A stretch of 64,000 nt of DNA from Rhizomys pruinosus. Lineage: Eukaryota > Chordata > Mammalia > Rodentia > Spalacidae. Under the pieces are notes generated by a model that made no database searches, had not been told where the DNA came from, and was given only the letters and a program-made list of their open reading frames with translations. How positions within the stretch are numbered: the stretch's first letter is position 1; every line of letters starts with the position of its first letter. Made by a program: the position numbers and the translations under genes. Shown in pieces: positions 22,294 to 33,830 of the stretch. Where the stretch lies: positions 550,584 through 614,583 of the forward strand of contig VZQC01008874.1 in NCBI GenBank assembly GCA_009823505.1, given 5' to 3'.

Positions 22294-23600
22294 AAGCCTC
22301 AGACTGCTACAGGGAATCAAACATCTCTGAGGACTATAGGTGATAACATCTGTTTACAGTGAGTCCTGAAGAACTTTACCTTCTAGGTGCAGCACAGTTT
22401 CAATATGAGAGATCTCCTTACTCTTTTCATAGAACAAAGAAAAACATGGTGGTAATGAAGTCATCCTCTAACTGTAATTATGAGCTGACTGTTATAGAAG
22501 TACTCTCTTATAAACTGGTAAAACTGCTTTTTTAATTGACTAATATACATAGGAACTATAAAAAGGATTGTTGTCTATTCAGAACCAAATATAATATAAG
22601 TCTTTTTAAGTGGTGCATATAGCAAAATATATTAATACAAGGAGAGCACTGATAGCAGCAATGGATTATTCTGCCAAGGAGATGTTAGCCAGGGGACCCA
22701 AGCCCCACAAAAGGTAAATGCTATTGCCTGAAAACTGGATATCTGCACGAAAAGAGGTGGTAATGCACGCCCTGCTATTCAATGACCTGATGTAACCATG
22801 GAGGATTGTATCGAGATCGCAAACTTACAAGTTACAGTTGGTCTCTGGAATACCAGAGAGTGTTTGCCAAAGGCCACTGAAAACTAATAAAAGGCAATGT
22901 TTGGTCTCCTTGAGTCAAGCAGACTCCTCCTCAACACCAACTACACCTCCCTGCTTGGGATAACTGTGCATCAGTGGCAGCCATATGTCTGTGTTATCCC
23001 AACTTTATTTGATTATTAGCTCTCTCCTTGGAGGAAAACTTGTGGATGTTGCCACAAGCTTATACTTCTAGTGATTAGGAGATTTATATGCCACAGTAAG
23101 CCTTTGTCCATCTTTCTCAGGGAAAAAAAAAGTAATCCAGGGATTAACACACCATCCAAACATCTGTGTCTATACCAAGTACACCTACCATAGTAACTAG
23201 CATGTTTAAATACCTATATATCTAATCGCTTGTGCTTCATTAGTAGGATGGAAAGGCTTATCCCTGGGACAATCGGTCAGCCCCATGAAAGGAACAGCCC
23301 AGAACTGATTCAGAGTTCCAAAACGACATCTCCAGACAAAGTAAACTATTGTGCTTCTTGTCCACCTGTGCCCAATCTCTAAGCCTAAGGAACAATCTGT
23401 GGAGACGGGGGAGTGGTATGATTGTAGGGGGCTGCGATTGGGTGATGGTAAAACTAGGAACACATATAGTCTGGCACTTATTTGATAAACTTGATTGAAA
23501 CATTCAGCGCCCTCCAGCTGGATGGTGGGAGCCTTGGGGGCTGTTTGGGCTGGGGCACAAAACTGCCTTGCAAACTGGTTTTATATGAAGGATGCTTGTG
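22294..23600 (+). repeat. Direct repeat I of the composite insert
   Basis: Shares with 24541-25830, in the same order: 'cctcagactgc', 'aacatggtggtaat', 'agcaaaatatatta', 'ctccttggaggaaaact', 'gccacaag', 'ggaacaa' plus 'gcggaagag'-like box, and 'atatagtctgg'. Spacing between matches is near 2250 bp throughout. Confidence 0.75.
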
Positions 23601-23602
23601 CT

Positions 23603-23626
23603 AAAAAAAAAAAAAAAAAAAAAAAA
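23603..23626 (+). repeat. Internal poly(A) run of the insert
   Basis: A 24-A run after 'ggatgcttgtgct'. It looks like a fossil 3' tail inside the element; copy B has only 11 A here. Confidence 0.85.
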
Positions 23627-23649
23627 GTGAGCTAGATACTGACATTTGA

Positions 23650-24290
23650 ACTAACTGGGAATATAAAATGCTATAGTTGTTTTTTATTTATTTGTATTGG
23701 GTTGGTCTCTATCTTTTTCTGAAATATACAACATCACAGTGTAACACTTTCTTACTTATAGGACCAAATTTAAAGGAATTAAGCTTAAATTTTACTTCCC
23801 AAATAAGTAGAAGTCATAGTCCGGTCATATAGCGTTAAAGAGCACAAGTGTTTATTGGGTAAAATTTATTTAGCAGGTCTCAACTCTGCCCAAGCTTATC
23901 CCAAAGTATAGGATATTTTAAGGCTTAGTGAATTGTTTAGATTAGCTTAAATTTGGGTGGTTTTGGTGGAAATGGTAATACAATTGAACTAATTGGAAAT
24001 ATAAAATATTAATTGTTTTATTTATAATTTATTTTGGGTTAAGGTACACAATGGCCTCTTTTTTTCTGATTATTACAAATCACATTATAACACTTTCTTT
24101 TATTGTAGGACAATTTAAAGAAATAAGCTTAAATTTCCTTCCCAAATAAGTAGCATACAGTCAATGAGAAACAGTTTTGGTAAATTTAATGAAAGCTTAT
24201 GCCTTGGCTCCTGTTTATGGGTATGTGTAATACAATTAGGGCATCTATAGGTGAAAACATAAAAACCTAAAGAAAAAAAAAAAAAAAAAA
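23650..24290 (+). repeat. Two short direct repeats inside the insert
   Basis: 'ggaatataaaatgctatag' ... 'aataagcttaaattt'-type sequence occurs twice, about 340 bp apart. Shared blocks are 'tttaaaggaattaagctt' or 'tttaaagaaataagctt', then 'cccaaataagtag'. A 26-bp A-rich run and a GGGAGGTGGG tract follow at 24270-24315. Confidence 0.75.
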
Positions 24291-24540
24291 AAAAAAGAGG
24301 GAGGTGGGAGGTGGGGTAATATCCTTTCTGGGAATACAAATGGAAAATCTCTGTGTTCAATCCTATTGATGAAATTTTCAATTTTCTGATCTTGAAAACA
24401 AACAATGGGAGGAGAATTTTTGTTCCCACAGGTAAAAATCACCAACATAAATGCCTGAAAACATACAAACTTATGGCTAGTGCAGGATGATACTGGGAAA
24501 TGCCAGCAGAGAGGTGACCCATCTGAACATTAAAAAGAGG

Positions 24541-25830
24541 AACCTCAGACTGCCTGGAGTCACAGACACTGAGCATATATCTGAATACATTGGGGTTAAC
24601 TGTTATAATGGGCCCTAATGAAGTTTACCTTCCAGATACTGAGAAACCTTCCTACCTCTACCCTCTATTTTAGGAAAAAGAAAAACATGATGGTAATAAC
24701 ACCACTCCCTAACTGTAAATTAGAGCCAATTGTTACAGTGGGTAATTTCCTATAAACCAGGCATAACTTCCCTTTTTACATTACTGATAAGCATAGGAAA
24801 AATGGTTGAAGGATATTTCTCTATCTAAAATCAAATTCAACAGTAAAGTGTTTATAAGTTGGTGTAATTAGCAAAATATATTACTACAGGAAAGCTCTGA
24901 CATCAGCATGAATTATTTGCTAGGAAATGTTGGCTATGGGATTCCACAACCTGCCCCCCCCAAAATTAAAAGGCCTTTTGGCCTAAGTGGGATATATGCA
25001 AGGAGAAAGGCAGTAAGTCACTGTTGTCAAAGACCTGGTGTGAGCAGTGAAAAATGTTATGAGACGATCAACTTGCTAGCGTACAACTTGGCCTTTGGAA
25101 AGCAGAGAGTGGTACCAAAAGGCCACTAAAGCATACGCAAAATATTAGTCTCCCTGCGGACAAGCAAGACTCCTCCATTCAAATGATAGCAACACCTCAA
25201 CAGCCTGGAGGGATTATGTGCAACATGGCAGCCAATGTGTCTATATATATATCCCAAAATCTAATTGTCTATTGCTTCTCCTTGGAGGAAAACTCTAGGT
25301 GGATGGCCACAAGACTTATGTCCGTCTAGTGCAGTAGGAGATGTTATAGGCCCAATAAGAACTTGTCCCCCATTATAGAGAAACCACGTTTGTGGAATTA
25401 GCCCTTACCATCCAAGCATCTGCGTCTAGCTCACGTTAAGTTGACATACATAATTGTATGCTTAAATGCCGTGTACATCCAATAGCTTGTGCCTTGTTAG
25501 TATGACTAAAAAGGGTATCACTGGAAAAGCTGTCAACCCATGAAGGGAAACAACCTGAACAGACTAAAGTCCAAAATGACAACTCCAAAGAAATAGACTG
25601 TTTTCTTCTCACCCACTTGTGCCCCTTTCCCAAAGCCCAGGGAACAAACTGCGGAAGAGGAGGCGCGGTAGAGTGTAAGGGCTGCAGAGGGATAGGGGTG
25701 AATCATGAGACTACAGGAATATAGTCTGGACTCCTAACTTATCAACATGCTTGTGCATACAAGCTTCTCCAACTGGACTATGGGAACCTTGAGTTGTTCA
25801 AAATTTGGACATAGATAACTTGCAAAATGC
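24541..25830 (+). repeat. Direct repeat II of the composite insert
   Basis: Diverged second copy of repeat I. It contains 'aacaaactgcggaagagga' and 'gaatatagtctggactcc', resembling a module in rodent L1 3' UTRs ('ggaacattgcggaagagg'). Confidence 0.75.
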
Positions 25831-25944
25831 ACAATTACCTAATTGTATGACATACTGAGTAACATCAATGTTATCTGCAAACAACTGTGTCATTATATTG
25901 TAGAATCCCTTAAAAATAAAAAATAAAAAATAAAAAAAGAGTTT

Positions 25945-27790
25945 CAGTAAAGTGGCAGGATACAAAATTAACCTAGAAAAATCAGTAGCCTTTCTTTACA
26001 CAAACAACAAGCAACTGAAGAAGGAATACTAGCAGACCTTCCCATTCACAATAGCCACAAAAACAATAAAATACTTAGGAACAAACCTATCCAAAGACAC
26101 CAAAGATCTCTACAAAAAAATTTTAAACCCCTGAAGAAGGAAATTGAAGAAGACATCAGAAGATGGAAAAAATTCCCATGCTCATGGATTGGGAAAATTA
26201 ATATAGTAAAAATATCCATTCTGCCCAAACTCTTGTAAAGATTCAATGCAATCCCAATTAAAATCCCCAAGAGTTTGTTCACAGGCTTGGAAAAAAAGTC
26301 CTTAATTTCATATGGAAAAACAAAAGACTCCAAATAGCCAAAGCAACACTGAGTGAAAAGAGCAACACAGGGGGGATCTCTATACCAGACTTCAAACTAT
26401 GCTACAGGGCTATAGTCATAAAAACAGCCTGGTACGGGCACAAAAACAAACCTGTTGACCAATGGAACAAAACTGAAGATCCAAACTTGAGCACATACAA
26501 TTTCAGCCACCTGATATTTGACAAGAGGGCCATGAAGACACAATGGAGGAAAGACAGCATCTTCAGCAAGTGGTGTTAGCAAAACTGGATCACAACTTGT
26601 AGAAGAATGAAATTAAACCCCTACCTCTTGCCCTGTACAAAAGTCAACTCCAGATGGATCAAAGACCTCAACGTGAAACCCCAAACTCTGGAGGCGATAG
26701 AAGAAACAGTTGGCAGCAGACTACAAGACATAGGCATAGGAAAAGACTTCCTAAATCAGACAGCAGCTGCTCAAGAATTAAGGTTGACGATCGACAAATG
26801 GGACCTCATTAAACTCAAAACCTTTTGTACATCGAAAGAAACAATCAAGGAAGTGAAGAGAAAACCCACAGAGTAGGAGTTTCACTGCAGAAACATCTGA
26901 CAAAGCATTGATTTCCAGAATATATAAACTACTCAAAAAACAAAGAAGATAGAAAACAAATGACCCATTCAAAAGATGGAGCAGGGGGGCTGGAGAGATG
27001 GCTCAGTGGTTACGAGCACCAAATGCTCTTGCAGAGCTCCCACATGGCAGCTAAGAACCATCTTTAACTCCAGTTCCAGGGGAATCCAACGCCCTCTTCT
27101 GACCTCCGCAGCATTGCACGACACGGGTGCACCAACCTACATGTGGATAGTACACTCATACACATAAAAGATAATAAATAAATAAATAATTTGTAAAAAA
27201 GATGGAGCAAAGAGCTGAACAGAGATTTCACAAGTGAAGAATTAGAGATGGCTGAGAAACATCTTTAAAAGTGTTCATCTCTAATAATTAAGGAAATGCA
27301 AATTAAAACCACTTTTGATATCTCATTCCAATAAGACTGGCTAGGATCAAGAAAACAAATGATACCAAGTGCTGAATAGGCTGTGGGGAAAGGAGAACAC
27401 TCATCCACTGCTGGTGGGAATGTAAATTTGTACAGCCACTATGGAAAGCAGTGTGGAGAATCCTTAGAAGACTCAAAATGACCTTGCCACCTGACCCAGT
27501 CATACCACTCCTGGGTATATTATACCCACAAGACTCATCTTACCACAGAGATACATGCACAGCCATGTTTATTGAAGCTCTGTTCACAATAACAAAAAGC
27601 TGGAACCAACCCAAGTGCCTCTCAACTGACAAGTGGATAGAGAAAATGTGGTACATCTACACAATGGAGTTCTATGCAGCGGTAAAGAAAGATGACATCA
27701 TGAACTTTGCAGGTAAATAGATGGAGCTAGAAAATATCATGCTAAGTGAATCATCCCAGAAAAACAAATGATGAATGGTATCCCTCATCT
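25945..27790 (+). pseudogene. L1 ORF2 part 2 (RT C-half and C-terminal domain), copy A
   Basis: Resumes in frame-like fashion with the segment for KVAGYKIN and YTNNK, which normally follows the RT catalytic box. Later the 'ccactgctggtgggaatgta' and 'cctgggtatattatacccac' (C-terminal) blocks and 'gtggtacatctacacaatgg' are recognisable. The longest surviving frame is 27451-27720. A B2 is nested at 26984-27196. Confidence 0.88.
26984..27196 (+). mobile_element. B2 SINE nested in L1 ORF2, copy A
   Basis: B2 with an AAATAAATA tail, flanked by 'aaaagatggagca' on both sides. It lacks the 'caggttcgaatccccagcac' stretch after 'cttgcagag'. Confidence 0.93.
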
Positions 27791-27900
27791 GTGGATGCTA
27801 GCACCAATTACCTAATTGCATGGCAAACTGAGCAATGTTAATGTGATCTGAAAACAACTGTGTTCTTTTATTGTGAACCCCTTAAAAAATAAATATGATA
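27791..27900 (+). mobile_element. L1 3' terminus, copy A
   Basis: Only about 100 bp separate the end of ORF2 homology from the AAATAAATA tail. This short 3' end shares its sequence with the end of the composite insert at 25832-25920. Confidence 0.75.
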
Positions 27901-27902
27901 TG

Positions 27903-28045
27903 ATCTGGGCATGGTAACTCACTCACACTTGTATCGCAGCCTGTTGGAGGCTGAGGCAGGAAGACTGCCATGAATTGGAGCCCAGCCCGAGTTACAGTGA
28001 GGGACCTTGTCCTCCCCCCACAAAACCAACAAACAAAAACACTTA
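27903..28045 (+). mobile_element. Old B1-related SINE
   Basis: 'tctgggcatggtaactcact', 'ggaggctgaggcaggaagac' and 'gagttacagtgagggacctt' resemble an early B1 or Alu-like monomer. Confidence 0.6.
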
Positions 28046-28075
28046 GATTGTTTTGCCATAAAGAACATCTCAAGG

Positions 28076-28400
28076 GCCTAGGAGATATTTCAGTTAGCTG
28101 TGCAAGCATGAGGACCTGAGTTGGATCTCCAGGTTCCATGTAAAAAACTGGGCACCGAAGTGCATTCTTATAATCCCAGTGCTAAAGAGGTAGAAGCAAG
28201 CAGATCATGGGGACTCTCTGGCCATCCAGCTCAGCCTACCTGGTGAGCCCCAGGTCCCAATAAAAGACTATCATAAAAAAAACAAGGTGGACATCTTCTG
28301 CAGAATGACACCCAAAGTTGACATCTGGCCTCCACATACATATACACGTGAGTGCACATACACAGGTGTACACACACACAGGAACATATACACAAAAAGA
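28076..28400 (+). mobile_element. B4/RSINE-type SINE
   Basis: tRNA-like start ('agcatgaggacctgagttgg') followed by a B1-like part ('gggcaccgaagtgcattctt', 'ctataatcccagtgc'-like) and a CA-rich 3' end: the composite layout of B4 elements. Confidence 0.7.
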
Positions 28401-28463
28401 ATATCTCAAGATGCTACTATTCTGCCATTAAGATATTTATGCATGCATTTAAAATATATTTGC

Positions 28464-28610
28464 TGCCAGGCGTGGTGGCGCACACCTGTAATTCCACCAC
28501 TTGGGAGGCAGAGGCAGGCAGATCTCTGTGAATTCAAGGCCAGCCTGGTCTACAGAGTGAGTTCCAGGCCAGCTGGAGCTACAGGGAGCTCCTGTCTCAA
28601 AAGACCAAAA
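28464..28610 (+). mobile_element. B1 SINE
   Basis: 'gctgccaggcgtggtggcgc' to 'tcctgtctcaaaagacc'. The tail has expanded into an AAAAT repeat. Confidence 0.93.
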
Positions 28611-28660
28611 AAATAAAATAAAATAAAATAAAATAAAATAAAATAAAATAAAATAAAAAT
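28611..28660 (+). repeat. (AAAAT)n microsatellite in a B1 tail
   Basis: About ten AAAAT units. Copy B shows a shorter, interrupted version at about 48235-48288. Confidence 0.9.
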
Positions 28661-29554
28661 TGATAGTTCACATTACAGAATACTGTGTTCAGATAACTAA
28701 CTTGTAGCCAATTTTTTTTCTTAATCTTCTTTTGGAATTGAGAGAATTTTATGGTTAAAAAGTTACATAGTTTATATTTGTTTAATAGTATGAAATTGTC
28801 TCTGCACTTGACACTTGGAACCAAAATTTCTTCAGTGTGCCTTTGTCAGCTAATAATGACCAGCAGTGAATACCTTGAAAGTATTTATGAAATATACTCA
28901 CATTTAGGCAAGTAGGAGAGTTTGTAGCATAGAGTGTTGATGCTAAGATCCTCTGTACTCATAAATCATAGATATGTAGCAGAAAAGCAAGCACTACATA
29001 CATTACTAATCACTTTGGAGCAGCTTGGACTAAATTTGACTGCCTTTGCTTACATGCTATATGTAGCTGGACATCTCTTCTAATGAGAGGCCCCAGGGCT
29101 GTCTTTGCTCAGTCCTTTTAAAACATGAATTCATATTTCCTAGAAGTTTGACTTGCTAGGCTCTTAAAATGTACCTAGATACGGTATGTTCTCCTTGATA
29201 GGAGTATTGTTGGAGCCTTTATTGTGTGGAAGGGAAAAGTTTGAATGGTTTGCGTGGAGTAGAACACAGTCTGGTTCTTATTCTTCATAGGCTTTCATGG
29301 CTGCTGACTTATGGCAGTAAGTTTCTCTGTTTAAATTCCTAAAAGACGATCTGAAATAATTCATTATTCTTACCAAATTTCTAAGTGTTCTTTTTTCTTA
29401 ACCTGATGTAGTAGGGAAAATGGGTACCAGTAAAATATGCAAAGCCTTATTAACACCTTACTGAAATAGGTCATTTTGCCTCATCCATTTGCCAAAGTAG
29501 CCATTTCCCAGTTGAAATTTTGTAGGTAGGCTAATAGTATTTTGTATTTTATTT
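28661..29554. other. Unique DNA within the duplication
   Basis: No repeat is recognised. Comparison with 48290-49160 shows only scattered substitutions over most of its length (for example 'gcagcttgg' against 'gcagcatgg', 'agacgatctg' against 'agacaatctg'), so it is a good segment for measuring true divergence of the copies. Confidence 0.5.
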
Positions 29555-29665
29555 TAGATTGTAAGCTTAAGGGCAGGGAACTATATCAATAGTTATGCTT
29601 TTATGTAGCAACTGTTGCAGTATATTTTTGGTGCTTATTAAATGATCATATTAATAAGCTGTCAT
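29555..29665 (+). mobile_element. Possible L2-like 3' end
   Basis: 'taagggcagggaactatatc' and 'ggtgcttattaaatgatc' resemble the conserved L2 3' terminus. Weak. Confidence 0.35.
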
Positions 29666-29825
29666 GTATGATTTACTTTGACCTGGATTTGATAATTCAA
29701 ATACTCATTCTGCATCATGTAATAAAAACCTTCATATATACGAATAAAATTAAATTACCTAAGTTGAAAAATAAATAAATAAATAAATAAAGATAACAAT
29801 AACAATAAAAAACTGAATATGAGAA

Positions 29826-29979
29826 TTTTTTTTTTGCCTTTTTGAGACAGGGTCTCCCTGTAGCCCCAGGCTGTCCTGGAACTTGCTATGTAGACCAGAC
29901 TGGTCTTGAACTCACAAAGATCCACCTGCCTCTGCCTCCCAAGTGCTAGGATTAAAGGTGTGCGCCACCTAGCCCGGCA
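29826..29979 (-). mobile_element. B1 SINE, reverse
   Basis: 'gcctttttgagacagggtct' to 'gtgcgccacctagcccggc'. Little diverged. Confidence 0.93.
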
Positions 29980-30365
29980 AGAATGTTTTTTAAAGCTAGA
30001 AGTTCCATTGCCCTAAGACTAATATCTGTAAAAGAGCCACTCAGCAAATCTACCCAATGGCTTGCCACATCCTGATGGTGCTGTCAATGAACAGGGAACT
30101 CTAATCCCAGGCTTGAGGGATTTCTCTGCCCTCCCTTGCTCCTGTCAAAGTAACTCTGCTGTCTTCTCCCCTCAGAAACGCAGGTCTTCTCATTAAAAAA
30201 AAAAAAAAAAAGAAAACTAAAAAAAAGTTCAAAAGCCAAGCTAGGTATCTCAAAGCAACATCTACTTTTATACTGTCTCTTGAGATGAGAAAAAATAAAG
30301 GCCAAACTTCATAATTTTGGTATGATAAAAATTTTACAAAGAATAAAACTTAAACTGTGTCAAAA
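29980..30365. other. Unique DNA
   Basis: No feature recognised beyond a 17-A run near 30195. Confidence 0.35.
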
Positions 30366-30378
30366 ATCATCATATTCA

Positions 30379-30633
30379 GGCTGGAGAGATGGCTCAGCTG
30401 TTAAGAGAGAGCACTGACCACTCTTGCAAAGGACCTGGGTTTGGATCCCAGTACCCACATGGCAACTAACAACCATCCTTAACTCCAGTTCCAGGGGACC
30501 CGATGCCTTTTTCTGGCCTCCCACGCATTGCACTCACATGGGGCACTTATGTACACATGCAAGCAAAACAAAACACTCATGCACATAAATAAATTTTAAT
30601 CACCATATTCATAAATAAATAAATAAATTTTAA
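30379..30633 (+). mobile_element. B2 SINE with duplicated tail
   Basis: Full B2 with 'ttaagagagagcac' (extra GAGA). 'atcatcatattca' precedes it, and near-copies follow at about 30599 and at 30634-30646, so tail and target appear to be duplicated. Confidence 0.9.
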
Positions 30634-30649
30634 TCATCATATTCAGTGG

Positions 30650-30917
30650 TATATTAGTAAATGTTAATTTAACCAACCATTTCTCCAGAGGGCAAAAGAG
30701 GGAGAACAAACTCTAATCCATAGGCTTTGCCTACCAGCATGATCCATAGTGTTTCTTCTTTAGAGATATATAGTAAACACAGCTTCATAAGATATGTAAT
30801 GCTGTTTATTATTTTAATATATATTATTTCATTGTAAGTTTGAGTGACCTAGTTTTTAAAATTATGGCTGTGCTTAACAATTGTGTCACAAAGTTCCTTC
30901 AAAAAAATGTGCCAATC
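30650..30917. other. Unique DNA
   Basis: No feature recognised. Confidence 0.3.
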
Positions 30918-31022
30918 CAGCCAGGTTTGGTGGCTCGCGCCTTCAATCCCAGCACTCGGGAGGTAGAGGTAGGCAGATCTCTGTGAGTTCAAGGATACCC
31001 TCAAATATACCAAAAAAAAAAA
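30918..31022 (+). mobile_element. B1 SINE with large internal deletion
   Basis: 'agccaggtttggtggctcgc' to 'gtgagttcaagga', then a direct jump to the A tail. The second half is missing. Confidence 0.88.
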
Positions 31023-31024
31023 GG

Positions 31025-31550
31025 AAAAACTAAAAAAAGAAAGAAGTGTCAATCTGCCTTTCTGAACCACCGGTAGCTACAGTAAGTGTTAAAGAGTCAG
31101 CAGAAGTAAATCACTGATCCTGCCACAGCCAGTGACCTGTGGCCTACCCCTTGTGGGAATCATTTTGCCACTGTTCAAACACTTCTGTTCAAAATTTAAG
31201 AAACTAAACCCAAAAATGACTGTATTAAGACATGGGCCTCTGGGGAAATGATTAAATTATGACAGCTTAGGAGATATGCATTTTTTAGTATCATCACATG
31301 TGTCAATGAAAAACCTTTCTGCTGTTGAGAAGCTGTGAAGTTCAGGATGATGAAGATGAGCTTAACAACATTCTAAATTTTCCTTGAAAAATTGAATTTT
31401 GTCATTGGCAACAAATAATGTCAGTGTTTTTCCATGAAGTTATAGTCTAAGTGTTTATTAGGAAATGTGTTTATGAGGAAATGTCTGCCAAATTTCTACA
31501 TCCAAATACTCAGAGTTCATATTTCATTCTCCCAATTAAAAATTCTGAGC
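31025..31550. other. Unique DNA
   Basis: No repeat or exon recognised. Confidence 0.35.
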
Positions 31551-31655
31551 CAGTTCCAGGGAATCTGACACCCACTTCTGGCTTCTGTGGGCATTGCATG
31601 ACACAGATGCACTTACATACAGGAAGCCAATACACTCATACACATAAAATAAACA
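31551..31655 (+). mobile_element. B2 SINE, 5'-truncated
   Basis: Begins at 'gttccagggaatctgacacc' and keeps 'gcattgcatgacacagatgc' and the tail. Confidence 0.88.
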
Positions 31656-31733
31656 TTTTTTTAATTCTGAGCCATAAAAAAACCAGCTAATTCAATTACT
31701 AATTTAAGCAATTATATAAATGCTTTTCCTTGA

Positions 31734-31860
31734 TCTGGATGTGGTGGCACATGCCTTGATCCCAGGACTTCAGAGGCAGAGGCAGGCTGGTCTCCATTGC
31801 AAGTTCCAGACCAGGTGGAGCTACAGGAAGACCCTGTCTAAAAAAAAAAAAAAAAAAAAA
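31734..31860 (+). mobile_element. B1 SINE, diverged
   Basis: 'ctggatgtggtggcacatgc' to 'aagaccctgtctaaaaaaaa' with a short internal deletion. Confidence 0.88.
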
Positions 31861-31979
31861 TTGCTTTCCCTTGAGACAGCCATTGCATTTGGGGATAAAA
31901 CAAAAGCTTATAAATAGTTCCCATCTTGTCCAGCAGATAAGACTTGTACTCAAGGGACAATTTTAATAAAATTAATAAT

Positions 31980-32815
31980 GTCTAGTTCAGCCTTAACTGG
32001 GACATTTATATCAGCTTTATCCCCCCCAACCCTAAGGCACAGGCAACATTACAGAAGAGGGAGATTAAAGTGCACTAGCTGGGGGAAGAGGTGCAGCGTT
32101 GCGTAATGGTATTCCAGGCATGGCATGGCTACAGCCCTCAAGAACTCACAGCAGCTATGATTACACAAGGCCTACACACCTACACAAGATTGGGCCTAAC
32201 AATCAAGATTGGGCCTAACAATATCCGGCCACAGAGAGAGGAAGGATTTATAATGTGACATCCCTTTCTGAAGATTCATAAGCACTTAATGGTTGCTGGG
32301 GGAGGGGGGTACTCATGAGGCTCCACCTCTTCCTGGAGATCTATAGGCAATTAATGTTTGCTAAAGGAGGTAGAGACATTTTCTTCAGTGGTGTAGCCAC
32401 TGGTAACTTTCTCATGCTCCTGTTAACAAAACTTCACCTGTATTTCAGTTAACAATCCTAATTAAACCCATTGTATTATAAACAAAATGATAGGAAAGTA
32501 GCAGTGGAACTAGTTGGACAAAGAAGAAGATCAACGGGAGTGGAAGGGAGGCGCACGCCTTTAATCCCAGCGCTCGGGAGGCAGAGGCAGGCGGATCTCT
32601 GTGTGTTCAAAGCCAGCCTAGTCTACAGAGTGAGTTCCAGGACAGCTGGGGCTACAGGGAGACCTTGTCTCAAAAACACCAAAAAAAAAAAAAAAAAAAA
32701 AAATAGAGTTCAAAAGAGGATAATGGTTATAAATACGATCAAAATATTTTATATACATGTATGAACAGTCAGTGAAACCCACTATTACATATAATTAATA
32801 TACATTAATAAAATT
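31980..32815 (+). mobile_element. Old L1 3' UTR and 3' end (Lx-like)
   Basis: Landmarks in order: 'attacagaagagggagatta', 'ggcatggctacagccctca', 'gaactcacagcagctatgat', 'ctcatgaggctccacctctt', 'cattttcttcagtggtgtag', and after a B1 insertion 'gataatggttataaatacga' and 'cagtgaaacccactattaca'. This is the 3' region of an old rodent L1, with a 21-bp internal repeat ('aagattgggcctaacaat' twice). Confidence 0.75.
32545..32703 (+). mobile_element. B1 SINE nested in the old L1 3' UTR
   Basis: 'gcgcacgcctttaatcccag' to a long A tail, interrupting the L1 3' end. Confidence 0.92.
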
Positions 32816-32819
32816 AATT

Positions 32820-33480
32820 CTTTGTATGACTGTGTAGTAGTGAAGAATTCAGTGACTAATAGTACCTAATCAATTGAGATTCTACAACAAAATGTCATTA
32901 ACTAGACAGCTTATAAACAATAGAAATTTATTTGTATATTCGTAACTGTTCTGGAGCCTGAGAAACCTATTTGATATATCTGGTATAGGCCTGAATTCTT
33001 ATTTATAATGAATTTTGAGGTAGCAAAAATATTCAAATCATAGCAAATATACAACAGTGCTTCAACTTGTACTGAGATGTCAGTAGTATTTTTATCTATT
33101 GCTTTTACAAATGTTTTACAGTGCAAATGCTAATGCATATAAAAGGCAATAATGTTGCAATCTTATTATGAAAAAGTTTTTTATCTCAACTCCTTGGAAA
33201 GTTCCTAAAGAGCTTCTGGTGTCTATATAGGTCATTTTGAGAAGTGCTGACATAGCACTGGGGCCCAGGGATCCAAGGAATTTGTGTAGTTCTGTCTCTC
33301 ACCCCTTGCAGAAATAAATATACTGATTACAGAATAATTGTTTCTTTACCTACAACCTTTGGCCTAAAAGCAGGCCTCCAGAATAAGCAGGAAGCAAAGT
33401 TTGAGTTTGTGTAAAGGAGATTAGAAAAGGAAAGTGAGTTGGAGGTCATTCAAACGCAAGGTAACAAGAAAGTGGTCATA
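32820..33480. other. Unique DNA
   Basis: Strongly conserved between copies. No gene recognised; the reverse frame at 32911-33126 has no domain. Confidence 0.35.
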
Positions 33481-33482
33481 AA

Positions 33483-33590
33483 ATGGGCATGGTGGCATAT
33501 CTTCTAATCCCAAGGACAATGAGGCAGGAGGACTGACATGAGTTAAAGGCTGGAGCTACATGGAAAAACCTTGCCTCAAAAGAAAAGAAG
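33483..33590 (+). mobile_element. Old B1 SINE, partial
   Basis: 'atgggcatggtggcatatct' and 'gaggcaggaggactgacatg', with a purine-rich tail. Confidence 0.7.
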
Positions 33591-33782
33591 AAAGAAGTTG
33601 AACTAAAGTAGTAAAAATCACCTAGAGAAGAAGGTTCCAAGAAATTGAAGAGGTTTTGGAAAAAAACAGTATGTAAATATGTCTTGCTTTGGAGACAGAT
33701 TTCAGAAACCTGTGAAAAGACCCTCCAGTCCAGGACTGGTGATACTAAGAGAAGAAAAGGAGAATTAAGAAGAATCACTAAA

Positions 33783-33830
33783 AAACCAGGCATGGTGGCA
33801 CATCCCCTGTCTCAGTACAACACTCAAGGA
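33783..33830 (+). mobile_element. B1 head fragment
   Basis: 'accaggcatggtggcacatc' followed by 'cctgtctcagtacaa': head joined to tail with the middle missing. Confidence 0.55.

Larger units (their letters stand above)
22290..25936 (+). mobile_element. 3.6-kb composite L1-tailed element inserted in L1 ORF2, copy A
   Basis: L1 ORF2 stops about 20 codons after the RT catalytic box and resumes at 25945. The flanking 'aagagttt' occurs at 22282-22289 and 25937-25944, an apparent target duplication. The insert ends in an AAAAT-rich tail. Its last 90 bp ('caattacctaattgtatgac' onward, 25832-25920) resemble the 3' terminus of the host L1 (27804-27895). Inside are two diverged direct repeats of about 1.3 kb (22290-23600 and 24540-25830) separated by two shorter direct repeats and poly(A) runs. 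No open reading frame of note. I do not recognise it as a named family; it behaves like a non-autonomous element moved by L1. Confidence 0.7.

Noticed and set aside
18505..27900. Active full-length L1
   Set aside because: ORF1 and ORF2 are broken many times and ORF2 carries three insertions; even if small indels are errors, the insertions alone disable it.
29291..29316. Possible 26-bp microexon ('ttcttcatag' ... 'gtaagt')
   Set aside because: Too short to assess, no partner exon, and splice-like pairs of this quality are expected by chance.
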